Notes: generated by a model not told the origin, from the letters alone. Numbered from the stretch's first letter, positions 1 through 7,626 are shown. The stretch is DNA of 22,033 bases from an uncultured Lachnospiraceae bacterium (GCA_934292725.1 CAKQXY010000053.1:1-22033); one strand, 5' to 3'. Translations and numbers: made by a program.

Positions 1-195
1 ACAGATGGGACAAAAGTTCAAAGAGACTGGTATTCCTCTTACTTACTGTATTGTATCAATAAAACTTATACACAGATTAACAAACTAAAATGTCGATCTA
101 ATTTTGCCACTATGTATCAAAAAGAAAAGAACATGATTGAAGAAATCATTCGTTCAAGAAAAAAGATTATGAATTCCGGTATTCGTACCGTTTAA
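1..195 (+). CDS. tnpB: TnpB-like IS200/IS605 nuclease/transposase, C-terminal end (5' truncated by window edge)
   Basis: An open frame enters from the left edge and gives 64 residues before TAA at 193-195. It carries a V-Q-R-D-W-Y-S-S-Y-L-L segment near the start and ends K-K-I-M-N-S-G-I-R. I recognise this as the tail of the TnpB-like proteins of Firmicutes IS200/IS605 elements; the Asp at residue 9 of the visible part would be the last RuvC catalytic acid. The family encodes RNA-guided DNA nucleases that favour retention of the element. The identification is supported by the hairpin at 395-419, which is a typical IS605 right end, about 200 bp downstream. The N-terminus and the other RuvC residues lie outside the window, so integrity cannot be judged. 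The family call is from memory of the sequence pattern, not a search. Confidence 0.65.
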   Translation, partial: TDGTKVQRDWYSSYLLYCINKTYTQINKLKCRSNFATMYQKEKNMIEEIIRSRKKIMNSGIRTV

Positions 196-427
196 TTTCA
201 TAGCCCCGGGTATTTGACTTAGTATCCATCTGGGAGATCTTGTGGCCCAGAGAACGCGAATGTGAAGATTCAGTTCCATCGAATCGACACAAATGTGGTC
301 GTAGGACTGCTTGTTCGCGAGTTTTGTTGCTCCGGAACAGATGTGTCTGCCAAAGTCCTTGCGATGTACGCAGGCACTAGAACTCCGTCAATGGAACCCC
401 AGTGGCTTGCCGCTGGGTTAAGTCAGT
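196..427 (+). ncRNA. Candidate omega/reRNA scaffold downstream of tnpB
   Basis: In IS200/IS605 elements the guide RNA of TnpB is made from the tnpB 3' end and the following non-coding right end, and its guide is the flanking sequence just past the element. The 230 bp here have no ORF and show small hairpins: CTGGG at 230-234 with CCCAG at 246-250, and the terminal hairpin at 395-419. The position fits, but neither transcription nor the exact 5' end can be read from the sequence. If correct, the guide would be the first ~16-20 bases of the interrupted GNAT gene. Confidence 0.4.
395..419 (+). repeat. IS605-type right-end imperfect hairpin
   Basis: The left arm AACCC-AG-GGC pairs with the right arm GCC-CT-GGGTT around a TT loop, with a single-base bulge and a mismatch as is usual for TnpA recognition hairpins. 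It lies 200 bp after the tnpB stop, directly before the GNAT coding remnant. Confidence 0.6.
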
Positions 428-831
428 GAAAAAGAATCTGATCCTGAGATGAAACAGGCTTACACACAGATGCTTGAAGGGTGTCTTTCTAATCCTGATA
501 AGAGAATATGGTATGCCATCTGGAATATGGAGCTGAAAGATGATCCGGAAACTATAGCGGGTGATTTTTGCTTTAAGGGACTTGGTGATGATGGAGTGGT
601 TGAAATAGGATATGGTCTGAAAGAAGAATACTGGCATCATGGATATATGACGGAAGCAGTAAAAGTAATCACAGAATGGGCGTTGTCACAGGAAAATGTC
701 AAGCTGGTGGAGGCGGAAACCGATGCGGAAAATATAGCCTCACATAATGTTTTCGTGGGGAAATTGTCAGGCAGGAGACAGACTGGTAATGGAGAGAAAG
801 CTCGGAAGAAGTCCTTTACCGGATGAGATGA
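425..831 (+). pseudogene. GNAT-family N-acetyltransferase, 5' end removed by IS insertion and 3' end frameshifted
   Basis: The frame read from about 425 gives E-K-E-S-D-P-E-M-K-Q-A-Y, then E-I-G-Y-G-L, then G-Y-M-T-E-A-V and A-E-T-D-A-E-N-I-A-S-H-N-V. This is the usual order of an acetyl-CoA-dependent GNAT domain of the RimJ/RimL type. The first ~40-60 residues of the family are missing: the frame starts right after the IS605-like right end, with a stop (419-421) before it. After S-H-N-V-F the expected K-x-G-F and G-E-E-G end is scrambled; a fitting end (S-E-E-V-L-Y-R-M-R, stop 829-831) lies in another frame, so at least one indel occurred near 745-800. The ATG at 449 is only an internal Met. 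It is read as a non-functional gene broken twice. Confidence 0.75.
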
Positions 832-1118
832 GTGCAGGATTTACGCCTGGTGTGCGATTTTATTTTAAGTATGATGATTTAGATAAGTATCCGCAAGCTG
901 TACATGATGGCTTTTTACCGGTTAAGGTAAAAGATGAGGTGAAGCTGGCTGATTATGTGTATATGATCATCATTCCGTCTGAATACAGGAAACAAATAAT
1001 GAAAGTTATGCCGGAACAGTTGTCAGACAGAGCGTTTTTCCTGAGTCATGATAAGCTGGATGTATGGCAGTGGTCAGAAAAGGTATATTCCTTTGTGCAT
1101 GATATGGCAAAAATGTAA
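828..1118 (+). CDS. Hypothetical protein, 96 residues, possibly a remnant
   Basis: The frame opens at ATG 828, overlapping the presumed GNAT end, and reads M-S-A-G-F-T-P-G-V-R-F-Y-F-K-Y-D-D-L, with a later region rich in aromatic and charged residues (D-V-W-Q-W-S-E-K-V-Y). I do not recognise a family. Its composition looks like genuine coding sequence and it contains no stop, but there is no good ribosome binding site before 828 and both neighbours are broken genes. The same frame is open further upstream to 747, through GNAT DNA. It may be a gene that was once coupled to the acetyltransferase gene, or the C-terminal piece of a longer protein. Confidence 0.45.
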   Translation: MSAGFTPGVRFYFKYDDLDKYPQAVHDGFLPVKVKDEVKLADYVYMIIIPSEYRKQIMKVMPEQLSDRAFFLSHDKLDVWQWSEKVYSFVHDMAKM

Positions 1119-1179
1119 TGTAAATTTCTTATGAAAATCGAAAAATACGTTTATTTGATGAACAGATAAATAAACAGTT

Positions 1180-1388
1180 GTGGAAACCGCGGAGAGAATA
1201 ATTAAATATATTCCAGATTTGAACACTAGGAATGGCGTTGGAACGAATATAGCTAAGACTTGGATTTATAGTGGTATTGGATTGTTTACTATTTTGAGGC
1301 TAAGGAAGATAAAGATTCTGATGCTGGATAGGGCAGACTTAAGTCTGGAATGGGATGGATTTCGCTAGACTATTGCCAGAGAGTATAA
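1180..1388 (+). pseudogene. Decayed bacterial SH3 (SH3b) domain, C-terminal remnant
   Basis: Two frames together rebuild the end of an SH3b domain. The first frame gives L-N-T-R-N-G-V-G-T-N, equivalent to the L-N-V-R-S-G-x-G-T-N start of SH3b domains, then F-T-I-L. Near 1298 the reading shifts to a second frame giving E-A-K-E-D-K-D-S-D-A-G, a TAG at 1329-1331, then G-R-L-K-S-G-M-G-W-I-S-L-D-Y-C, which is the W-G-K-x-K-S-G-x-G-W-I-x-L-x-Y end of the domain. The TAG stands exactly where Trp is expected, so it is probably a TGG-to-TAG change. SH3b domains usually bind cell wall in amidases and other surface proteins. No catalytic part is visible. It is followed by a terminator at 1414. Confidence 0.65.
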
Positions 1389-1413
1389 AAACTGAATAAC
1401 GAAATGTTATTGA

Positions 1414-1459
1414 GCCTGCGGATGTCTGATTGATTTCAGATGTCTGTAGGCATTTTTTT
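1414..1459 (+). terminator. Rho-independent terminator
   Basis: A 16-bp stem, fully paired when G-T pairs are allowed (left arm starting GCCTGCGGATGTCTGA, right arm TCAGATGTCTGTAGGC), closes a 6-base loop TTGATT and is followed by seven T. It ends the decayed upstream region and insulates the next promoter. Confidence 0.85.
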
Positions 1460-1504
1460 CTGTTGAATTTGATGGAAAAACTTTTTATTATGTTAAAAAA
1501 GTAT

Positions 1505-1533
1505 TTGACAAACTGAGAGTGATTTGATACTCT
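1505..1533 (+). promoter_or_regulatory. Promoter for the small-peptide/HEPN/phosphatase cassette, with overlapping inverted repeat
   Basis: A perfect -35 TTGACA at 1505-1510 is followed after 17 bp by TACTCT at 1528-1533, preceded by TGA as an extended -10 element. The -10 match is weak (3 of 6), so the TG may be needed. The half-sites AGAGT (1516-1520) and ACTCT (1529-1533) form an inverted repeat within the spacer and -10, a possible operator. No regulator gene is adjacent. Confidence 0.55.
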
Positions 1534-1617
1534 AAAATATCCCACTAAAGTGGAACGAGGGTAACATAGTACTCCATATAATAATCTTTGGGCTTTGCCT
1601 GGGAAGGAGGTAGTGCT

Positions 1618-1785
1618 ATGAACTTTAATGTCACCATTGACTGGAAGTTTGTTGTTGCCCTTGGTGCGGCAGCAGTTGGCGTAATCTTCGCTGTGAAGAT
1701 GGACGGCGCTGCAGCTGAACGTGTATCAACTCATGCAGTTGATGCTTGCAAGGAGTATGCGATCGCTAGAAACAGCGACCGCTAG
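1618..1785 (+). CDS. Small single-TM peptide, 55 residues
   Basis: The start at 1618 is chosen because AAGGAGG at 1604-1610 lies 7 bases before this ATG; an upstream start at 1588 would read through the binding site. The product is M-N-F-N-V-T-I-D-W-K, then one hydrophobic segment (about residues 10-26, F-V-V-A-L-G-A-A-A-V-G-V-I-F-A-V), then a polar tail with A-A-E-R-V-S-T-H-A-V-D-A-C-K. It is probably a small inner-membrane peptide with a short N-terminus and a soluble C-terminus. I have no functional assignment. It has the best binding site of the region, sits about 75 bp before the large HEPN-like gene on the same strand and shares its promoter. It could be a partner, a sensor or a small toxin; nothing in the sequence decides this. 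Confidence 0.75.
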   Translation: MNFNVTIDWKFVVALGAAAVGVIFAVKMDGAAAERVSTHAVDACKEYAIARNSDR

Positions 1786-1858
1786 TCTCCGTTATGATTG
1801 GAGCATGTAATCGACAGTGGTTATATGTTTTTTATAAATTACGGAAGGTGGTGCAGAT

Positions 1859-4549
1859 ATGGATATCTTGGATACTGAAGTAAATAAGAGACTAATTGCA
1901 GGAAACTTTCCGTCAGAAATCTTGCAAATTGTCGATGAATATAATACTGCTTCGGTAGATTTGGATGTTCGTGCAGAGCCAGGAGTAAAGGTTTTAAGAG
2001 AATATCCTATGATTACTTATGGTCTTTTTACAACGTTTGCTAATAGAGTAAAAGAAATAGAGTCGTTAAATAGAACTGAATTATTTGAGCAGGAAGCAAA
2101 CATTCTCATAAATACAGGGTATACGGTCGATATACTTAGCAGCGACGGGAAAATATATTTAGAAGGATCGAGACTCTGTCCAGCTGTAACGGCAGTGGAT
2201 AAGATACTGTGCTATGGAATATGGGTCTATTATTTCAGTAATGATGCTTTACCCAATAATGAACACTATAGCCAGTATCGGGATATGATGTTTGCCTGGA
2301 TGTATTTATTAAAAATTGTACAGAGCAAAGAAATCAAATACGGTATTGCAATAAATGTTAAGGTGGTCACTTCCAAGACTAATATTCTTAAGCTTATTGA
2401 ATCCGATTGGAGTAATGTTGATAAGAAATATTTTTCTAAACTGACCGATTATGGTAAGAAGAAACTTCAAGAGATTCATAATGCACAAGTAGCATTAATA
2501 GAGAAGGTCGAGTCAGACAATCACAGTCAAAAGGTTATTGCAGATAAGACGGCAACTGAATGGTCTATTTTTATTGATTTAATAAATGATTTATCGCAAA
2601 AGGAAAGGGACGTTATAAGCCGTATTACTCGTGCTGAATCCCCGAGGGATAAAGTTCGAATTATTAATGAATATAATTTGTTGATGTCTGGTATCAAGAG
2701 AGGAAAATATACTTTTAGCAATAGAGAAATAGACTTGTTGTCTCTTTTTGAAGTGATAAATGAAAGAATGCAGAATGCATCTGCCTATTGTGTTGTAAAA
2801 ACTTCTGATGAAAAACCTTTTAGATTGCATCCGGCAGCTTTTATGTTGGCTATGAATCCATGTACCTTTAATTATTTGTTTATGTCATTTCATCAATTTA
2901 GAATTAATCCAGGGAAAGAAACTGCAAAAAAATTTGCATCGTTAGCGCTCTCAGCATTAAGGAAAAATTTAGGGATGCAAAGCATTAAACATATTTCGCT
3001 TGATGATATGATCGAAGATTTTTATCAGACGGTGTTTAGCTTTTTGAAAGAGAATAAAGGTGCAATAAATAGACTTTCTTTTGAAATGCTCCAGAAGGAT
3101 AGTGCCATCGTTGCTGTTGGAATTTCTTCAGAAACGGATGCTCATATGAAGGATTTATCTGATAGATTGAAAGAGATTGAAAATAGCACAGAGTATGAGT
3201 TTGAAATTGAAAAGATGATTGCAGGTACAGGCGTAGCTCTTTCTGCAGAAAAGATTGCTGAATTGGTAAGCCATGAGGAAGAAAGATCTGACCTGATTGA
3301 TCAGGAAACTATTGCAAGTCGAATTGTATTTTCACTTAATATTATTTATATGTTCTGCGAGTTGCTAAGAATAATTCTTGTAAATCGTCATGCTAATATT
3401 AAGGTCAAGAGGCGGGATACTGTTGAGAAATACAGACGTGAGCTAATGCGGCTTGATGATAGACTTGTTCATAAAGTATACGCGCATCTTGGAGATCAGG
3501 AGATAGGGATCCTGGAATATCGTGAAAAGGCAGGAATAAATGCATTATCTTTATTTGATCAGGAGACAGCGGAAGAAAATTATCGAAATGATATTTTTGC
3601 AGATGTTCTTAAATCTTCAATTCTTTCCATGATCGATAAAATCGAGGACAAGAAAGATGAAAATATATTACAGACTAAGACCAGAATCCGTGAGGAGATT
3701 CTTAGATTCCCAGATTGTGATGAAAAAGAGCGATATACAGAATGGCTGGATGAAATAAGTCAGAAATTAAGTGATGCCTTAATTTTGAATTGTAAACAGG
3801 AGGACGATTACCAGAAGATAAAGGAAGGAATACTGCTAAGTCTTGGTGAGAAGGCTGCTATTCTTCCGGAGTCTACGGTTGATTCGCTTACGACAGCGGA
3901 GATGCTTTATGCCAGATATGCATTTGAGGAATTTGCTGATAAGGGCTTTGACTTTAGCTGTATCTCGGCACTTTATTATCAGGCTTTTGAAGATGCTTAT
4001 AATAAGCTGATCTGGAAAGGGTATGCAGACGAATTAAATGCTTTAGAGTTTGAGGACAAAAAGTTTACTGAAATTCTATATGAGTGCAAAGGCAGACGGA
4101 TAGATGTAATTGATGCGCGCGGATACTTAGATGCGGATCCTAAACAGAGAGGATATTATATAGATTACCAGAATAGAAATCATCCAGGTACAAGCGTTAG
4201 CTCAAGATGTATGTACAAAAGCTTTGCTATTTTACTCCAAAACATTGTTCCTAATACAAGATTAGAAAAGTTATGTGATTATTTTGCAAGGATTACAGGA
4301 TTTGATAGCAGACAAGCTATGTTTAATGATGCTGACTTTATGAGAAACTGCTGTGCTTTTGCATCAGCCGTTGATTCTTCAACTGATAACAGAAATAATG
4401 CTTCACATGGTGGAACATTCATCAGTGTTGAGCAGTGTAAATTTGATAAGAAAGTAGTTTTGAGTGAACTTGAAGCTGTAAGGAGTGGTAGCCTGGGATT
4501 AGTTCAGCAGTTACTGTTTTTATTAAGAGATCAGGAGAAAATGTTATGA
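1859..4549 (+). CDS. Large (896 residue) unrecognised protein with C-terminal HEPN-like RNase motif
   Basis: The ATG at 1859 follows a GGAAGGTGG ribosome binding site (1843-1851). The protein is mainly helical and charged, with no signal peptide or obvious TM segment, so it is probably cytoplasmic. I recognise no domain in the first ~700 residues. Near the end, D-N-R-N-N-A-S-H-G-G carries R845-N846-x3-H850, the R-N-x3-H form of the HEPN ribonuclease motif, within predicted helices from about residue 690 on. HEPN domains with this motif cut RNA in toxin-antitoxin, abortive infection and CRISPR effector proteins. The gene follows a 55-residue membrane peptide, overlaps a tyrosine phosphatase gene by 4 bases, and lies next to IS and pseudogene debris. 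The HEPN call rests on one motif plus helical context; the large N-terminus would be the sensor or regulatory part. Confidence 0.7.
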   Translation: MDILDTEVNKRLIAGNFPSEILQIVDEYNTASVDLDVRAEPGVKVLREYPMITYGLFTTFANRVKEIESLNRTELFEQEANILINTGYTVDILSSDGKIYLEGSRLCPAVTAVDKILCYGIWVYYFSNDALPNNEHYSQYRDMMFAWMYLLKIVQSKEIKYGIAINVKVVTSKTNILKLIESDWSNVDKKYFSKLTDYGKKKLQEIHNAQVALIEKVESDNHSQKVIADKTATEWSIFIDLINDLSQKERDVISRITRAESPRDKVRIINEYNLLMSGIKRGKYTFSNREIDLLSLFEVINERMQNASAYCVVKTSDEKPFRLHPAAFMLAMNPCTFNYLFMSFHQFRINPGKETAKKFASLALSALRKNLGMQSIKHISLDDMIEDFYQTVFSFLKENKGAINRLSFEMLQKDSAIVAVGISSETDAHMKDLSDRLKEIENSTEYEFEIEKMIAGTGVALSAEKIAELVSHEEERSDLIDQETIASRIVFSLNIIYMFCELLRIILVNRHANIKVKRRDTVEKYRRELMRLDDRLVHKVYAHLGDQEIGILEYREKAGINALSLFDQETAEENYRNDIFADVLKSSILSMIDKIEDKKDENILQTKTRIREEILRFPDCDEKERYTEWLDEISQKLSDALILNCKQEDDYQKIKEGILLSLGEKAAILPESTVDSLTTAEMLYARYAFEEFADKGFDFSCISALYYQAFEDAYNKLIWKGYADELNALEFEDKKFTEILYECKGRRIDVIDARGYLDADPKQRGYYIDYQNRNHPGTSVSSRCMYKSFAILLQNIVPNTRLEKLCDYFARITGFDSRQAMFNDADFMRNCCAFASAVDSSTDNRNNASHGGTFISVEQCKFDKKVVLSELEAVRSGSLGLVQQLLFLLRDQEKML

Positions 4550-5013
4550 TAAAAGTTTTATTCGTTTGCCACGGCAATATTTGTCGCAGCCCAATGGCTG
4601 AATTTATTTTTAAAGAAATGGTCAAAAAACATGGTTTAGAAGATCAATTTTTAATTAAGTCAGCAGCAACTAGTACAGAGGAAATTTGGAATGGAATCGG
4701 AAATTCAGTATATCCGCCAGCTAAAAAGGAGTTAGCTCGTCATGGAATTTCTTGCGACAAAAAGAGAGCAGTACAGATGTGTCGTGCAGATTACGAAAAA
4801 TATGAATATTTGATCGGTATGGATGACCGGAATATTTCTAATATGATTCGTATCGCAGGTGGTGATCCTGCGCACAAAATCTACAAGCTTCTTATGTTTG
4901 CAGATGATACAGGTGATATTGCAGATCCATGGTACACGGGTGAGTTTGGACGCACATATGAAGATATTGTCAGAGGCTGTGAGGGGCTGCTTAAACATTT
5001 GGTTGAGAAATAA
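4546..5013 (+). CDS. Low-molecular-weight protein tyrosine phosphatase
   Basis: The 155-residue product starts M-I-K-V-L-F-V-C-H-G-N-I-C-R-S-P-M-A-E, the C-x5-R phosphate-binding loop of LMW protein tyrosine phosphatases, with nucleophile C8 and R14. The general acid is D127 in A-D-P-W-Y-T. Length and motifs are those of an intact enzyme. It hydrolyses phosphotyrosine (sometimes phosphoarginine) in the cytoplasm and in Firmicutes often counteracts a capsule-associated or stress tyrosine kinase; no kinase is seen here. The start codon overlaps the stop of the HEPN-like gene (ATGA), and its binding site AGGAGA (4533-4538) is inside that gene, so translation is probably coupled. It could be an ordinary housekeeping phosphatase beside which the upstream genes inserted, or a partner of the HEPN-like protein. 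Confidence 0.92.
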   Translation: MIKVLFVCHGNICRSPMAEFIFKEMVKKHGLEDQFLIKSAATSTEEIWNGIGNSVYPPAKKELARHGISCDKKRAVQMCRADYEKYEYLIGMDDRNISNMIRIAGGDPAHKIYKLLMFADDTGDIADPWYTGEFGRTYEDIVRGCEGLLKHLVEK

Positions 5014-5076
5014 AGAAAAGGCTATGTTGTGTACAAATATAGAAAAATCCTATAACAGGTTATTTTGTTTTCAGAT

Positions 5077-5105
5077 TGGACAAAAGATATTTCGCAAAGT
5101 ATCAT
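5077..5105 (+). promoter_or_regulatory. Promoter of azlCD
   Basis: TGGACA (5077-5082), 17 bp spacer and TATCAT (5100-5105) each match consensus at 5 of 6 bases. It overlaps a TTG at 5076 that would otherwise extend the azlC frame, which argues that translation starts downstream at 5130 or 5142. Confidence 0.55.
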
Positions 5106-5129
5106 AAAAGAAAAAAGAAAAGGAAAGGT

Positions 5130-5840
5130 ATGGTACGCGAAATGAAAAACAGCATACGGGAAGCGCTTGTTAAGTCGCTTCCTATTTTTTTTAGCTATAT
5201 CTGTGTGGCATTTGGATATGGACTTTTGATGCAAAAAGCAGGGTTTGCTTGGTACTATGCATTATTCACGAGTTTTATTATATATACAGGTGCATTCCAG
5301 TTTGTATTAATCACATTTCTAAAGAGTGGTGCATCAATTGTTACGATTGCGCTTACGGCATTCCTTATGAATAGCCGTCAAAGCTTTTACAGTCTGACAT
5401 TTCTGCAAGACTTTAAGGCAATGGGCAAGGCAAAATGGTATATGATACATACGATGACAGATGAGACGTATGCAGTAAATTGTACGCTTTCACCAGAAGA
5501 TCCAAATCGCAGACAGGTAATGTTTTTTGTCGCATTGTTTTCTCGAATTTACTGGATGGCAGGAACAATACTTGGAGGTTTATTTGGTCAGCTGTTAGGT
5601 CAGATTCCAGATGGCATCGATTTTTGTATGACAGCTTTGTTTGTTATTATTTTTATTGATCAATGGGAAAAGACAAAGAATCATGTACCAGCATTGATTG
5701 GACTTGGAACAGGGATTATCTGCCTGCTCTTTTTTGGAAAAAGCAATTTTATTTTGCCAGCATTGATTATTGCATCTGGCATTTTACTTTTATGGCAGAG
5801 AAAAGAGAAAAATGAGGTGCATGATGAGAAATCCTATTGA
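5130..5840 (+). CDS. azlC: AzlC family branched-chain amino acid exporter, large subunit
   Basis: The product of about 236 residues is a multi-spanning membrane protein with the AzlC pattern: S-L-P-I-F-F-S-Y near the start, then Y-T-G-A-F-Q-F, then F-L-M-N-S-R-Q-S-F-Y, and a C-terminal set of hydrophobic helices. AzlC with AzlD forms an exporter of branched-chain amino acids or their analogues (known from azaleucine resistance in Bacillus). I take ATG 5130, since AAAAGG at about 5118-5123 is well placed; ATG 5142 is also possible. A TTG at 5076 is in frame but lies in the promoter. The 3' end overlaps azlD, as usual for this pair. No Lrp-type regulator gene is adjacent. Confidence 0.9.
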   Translation: MVREMKNSIREALVKSLPIFFSYICVAFGYGLLMQKAGFAWYYALFTSFIIYTGAFQFVLITFLKSGASIVTIALTAFLMNSRQSFYSLTFLQDFKAMGKAKWYMIHTMTDETYAVNCTLSPEDPNRRQVMFFVALFSRIYWMAGTILGGLFGQLLGQIPDGIDFCMTALFVIIFIDQWEKTKNHVPALIGLGTGIICLLFFGKSNFILPALIIASGILLLWQRKEKNEVHDEKSY

Positions 5841-6150
5841 AATTCTTTTGATTATTGTAATGTGTGCAGTTATTACGTTTGGACTTCGTGCACTTCCGTT
5901 TGCTGTTTTTCGCGGAAAACGCAAGATGCCTGTGTGGTTAGAGCAGTTAGGAAAAGCACTGCCGCCGCTAATTATGGCAGTGTTGATCGTATATTGCCTA
6001 AGAGATATAACGACTGACCCAGGGCATATTGGAATCGCGCAGATGGCAGGCGTGTTAGCAACTGCAATAAGCTATAAATGGAAACATAATACGCTGCTTA
6101 GCATTATATCAGGTACAGCTGTCTATATTTGCATGATTTCAGTAATATGA
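5824..6150 (+). CDS. azlD: AzlD family branched-chain amino acid exporter, small subunit
   Basis: The product has about 108 residues and four hydrophobic segments, with the AzlD features T-F-G-L-R-A-L-P-F near the start and L-P-P-L-I-M-A-V-L-I-V-Y-C in the middle. It is the small partner of AzlC. Its start overlaps the azlC end by 17 bases; ATG codons stand at 5821 and 5824, and the second has the better spacing from GAGG at 5814-5817. Together they are a complete two-gene exporter. Confidence 0.9.
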   Translation: MRNPIEILLIIVMCAVITFGLRALPFAVFRGKRKMPVWLEQLGKALPPLIMAVLIVYCLRDITTDPGHIGIAQMAGVLATAISYKWKHNTLLSIISGTAVYICMISVI

Positions 6151-6184
6151 GAATATAAGAAGTAGTGTAAGATAGGATAAATTT

Positions 6185-6213
6185 TTGCGAGATTGTCCAT
6201 TGTATCTTATATT
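6185..6213 (+). promoter_or_regulatory. Likely promoter of the first MATE gene
   Basis: TTGCGA (6185-6190), 17 bp and TATATT (6208-6213) match consensus at 4 and 5 of 6 bases. A 9-bp inverted repeat, AATATAAGA (6152-6160) with TCTTATATT (6205-6213), overlaps the -10 box. No T-tailed terminator is visible after azlD. Confidence 0.4.
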
Positions 6214-6288
6214 TATGTGTGATATCGTACTTTTGTACAAATGGCAGATAAATGAAAGCTAAGCTGTTACAGAAAGGACATTGGACAA

Positions 6289-7626
6289 GTGAAAAATATG
6301 ACAACAGGAAAGCCCATGCCTTTAATTGTGGGATTTGCCGTTCCACTATTAATAGGTGGTGTGTTCCAACAGGTGTATAATCTAGTTGATGTAATGATTG
6401 TGGGAAGATACCTAGGAGAGCAGGCATTAGCCGGAGTGGGCAGTACAGGCAGTCTAACTTTTTTTATGCTGTCTCTTGTAATGGGACTTTGTAATGGAGC
6501 AGGTATTTTGGTGGCGCAGTGTTTTGGTGTTGGAAATTTTTCCGATATGAGACGAGCAGTGACATCAATCATATGGATAGCAGGAATACTGACGGCTGTA
6601 GTAATGCTGGTCGGTGTGTTTGCGTGTCCATTTTTTTTGCGGCTTTTAAGTGTTCCGGAGGATGTAATTGACTATTCGATAACGTATATGCGAATATTGC
6701 TTCTGTTTACGGGAGGAAGTGTAGCATATAATGGTGCATCTGCCGTGCTTAGAAGTCTTGGTGATTCTAAGACTCCATTAACAGCACTGATTATTGCATC
6801 TGTAATTAATATTTTGCTTGATCTAGTATTAATTGTCGTAATTCCGCTTAAGGTGGCAGGTGCAGCAATTGCAACAGTCATTGCACAGCATGCGTCTGCA
6901 GGATATTGCTTGTTCTATCTGTACAAAAAGAGAGAAGAATTTGGCTTAGTGGGAATTTTGACTAAGCCGGATCGTGATATGACAGTAAAGATTTTTCAAA
7001 TTGGTGTTCCAACTGCATTTCAATCATGTCTGATTTCAATTGGAAGCATGAGTGTACAGCGTTTAATAAATTCTTTTGGTACATCAGTTATGGCAGGCTA
7101 CACTGCCGCAGCTAAGATAGACAGTATTGCAATTCAGGTTATAACTTCACTTGGCTCTGCACTTTCTGTTTTCACAAGTCAGAATATTGGAAACCGTCAA
7201 TTTAAGCGTATCAGGGAAGGCTTACACTGCACTCTTTTTATGAGTATCGTATCAGCACTTGTTATTGCAGCAACAGCGATGCTTTGTGGACAACAGTTGA
7301 TGCGACTCTTTCTTGGAACAGATCAGTCACAAGATGCTGTGACAGTAGGTGCACAGTATTTAACTGTGATGGGAATTGCCTACTTGATTTGCGCTGTGAT
7401 GCAAAGTTATCAGAACATTATTCGTGGAGCAGGTGATGCTAATACTTGTATGATAGCAGGTTTCACAGAACTAGCGGGAAGAATAACATTTGCGTATCTG
7501 CTTGCCCCACATTTGGGTGAAATGGGAATTTGGATTGCTACGCCATTATCGTGGGGGTGTGGATGTGTAGTTCCAGTTTTTCGTTACTATAGCGGGAAAT
7601 GGAAGAATAAGGCATTGGTTGGCTGA
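6289..7626 (+). CDS. MATE family efflux transporter
   Basis: This is a 445-residue, about 12-TM protein starting at GTG 6289, with AAAGGA 10 bases upstream (ATG 6298 is in frame but too far from it). It shows the MatE repeats: G-K-P-M-P-L near the N-terminus, F-Q-Q-V-Y-N-L-V-D-V-M-I-V-G, and Q-N-I-G-N at the start of the second half. MATE proteins export cationic drugs, dyes and secondary metabolites in exchange for Na+ or H+. The length is normal and the protein looks intact. A paralogue lies at 13849. No transcription factor is next to it, and the substrate cannot be told from the sequence. Confidence 0.9.
   Translation: MKNMTTGKPMPLIVGFAVPLLIGGVFQQVYNLVDVMIVGRYLGEQALAGVGSTGSLTFFMLSLVMGLCNGAGILVAQCFGVGNFSDMRRAVTSIIWIAGILTAVVMLVGVFACPFFLRLLSVPEDVIDYSITYMRILLLFTGGSVAYNGASAVLRSLGDSKTPLTALIIASVINILLDLVLIVVIPLKVAGAAIATVIAQHASAGYCLFYLYKKREEFGLVGILTKPDRDMTVKIFQIGVPTAFQSCLISIGSMSVQRLINSFGTSVMAGYTAAAKIDSIAIQVITSLGSALSVFTSQNIGNRQFKRIREGLHCTLFMSIVSALVIAATAMLCGQQLMRLFLGTDQSQDAVTVGAQYLTVMGIAYLICAVMQSYQNIIRGAGDANTCMIAGFTELAGRITFAYLLAPHLGEMGIWIATPLSWGCGCVVPVFRYYSGKWKNKALVG

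Larger units (their letters stand above)
1..427 (+). mobile_element. Right part of an IS200/IS605-type element, including tnpB end and right-end hairpin
   Basis: The element comprises the tnpB tail, about 200 bp of non-coding sequence and an imperfect hairpin at 395-419 (AACCC-C-AG-T-GGC, loop TT, GCC-G-CT-GGGTT). IS200/IS605 elements end in such subterminal hairpins rather than terminal inverted repeats and make no target duplication. GNAT-like coding sequence (E-K-E-S-D-P-E-M) resumes at about 428, so the junction is placed at 420-428. The left end lies outside the window. Confidence 0.6.

Noticed and set aside
5076..5129. N-terminal extension of AzlC from a TTG codon with a basic stretch
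   Set aside because: The TTG overlaps a likely -35 box, and the basic segment is encoded by the A-rich leader and ribosome binding site.
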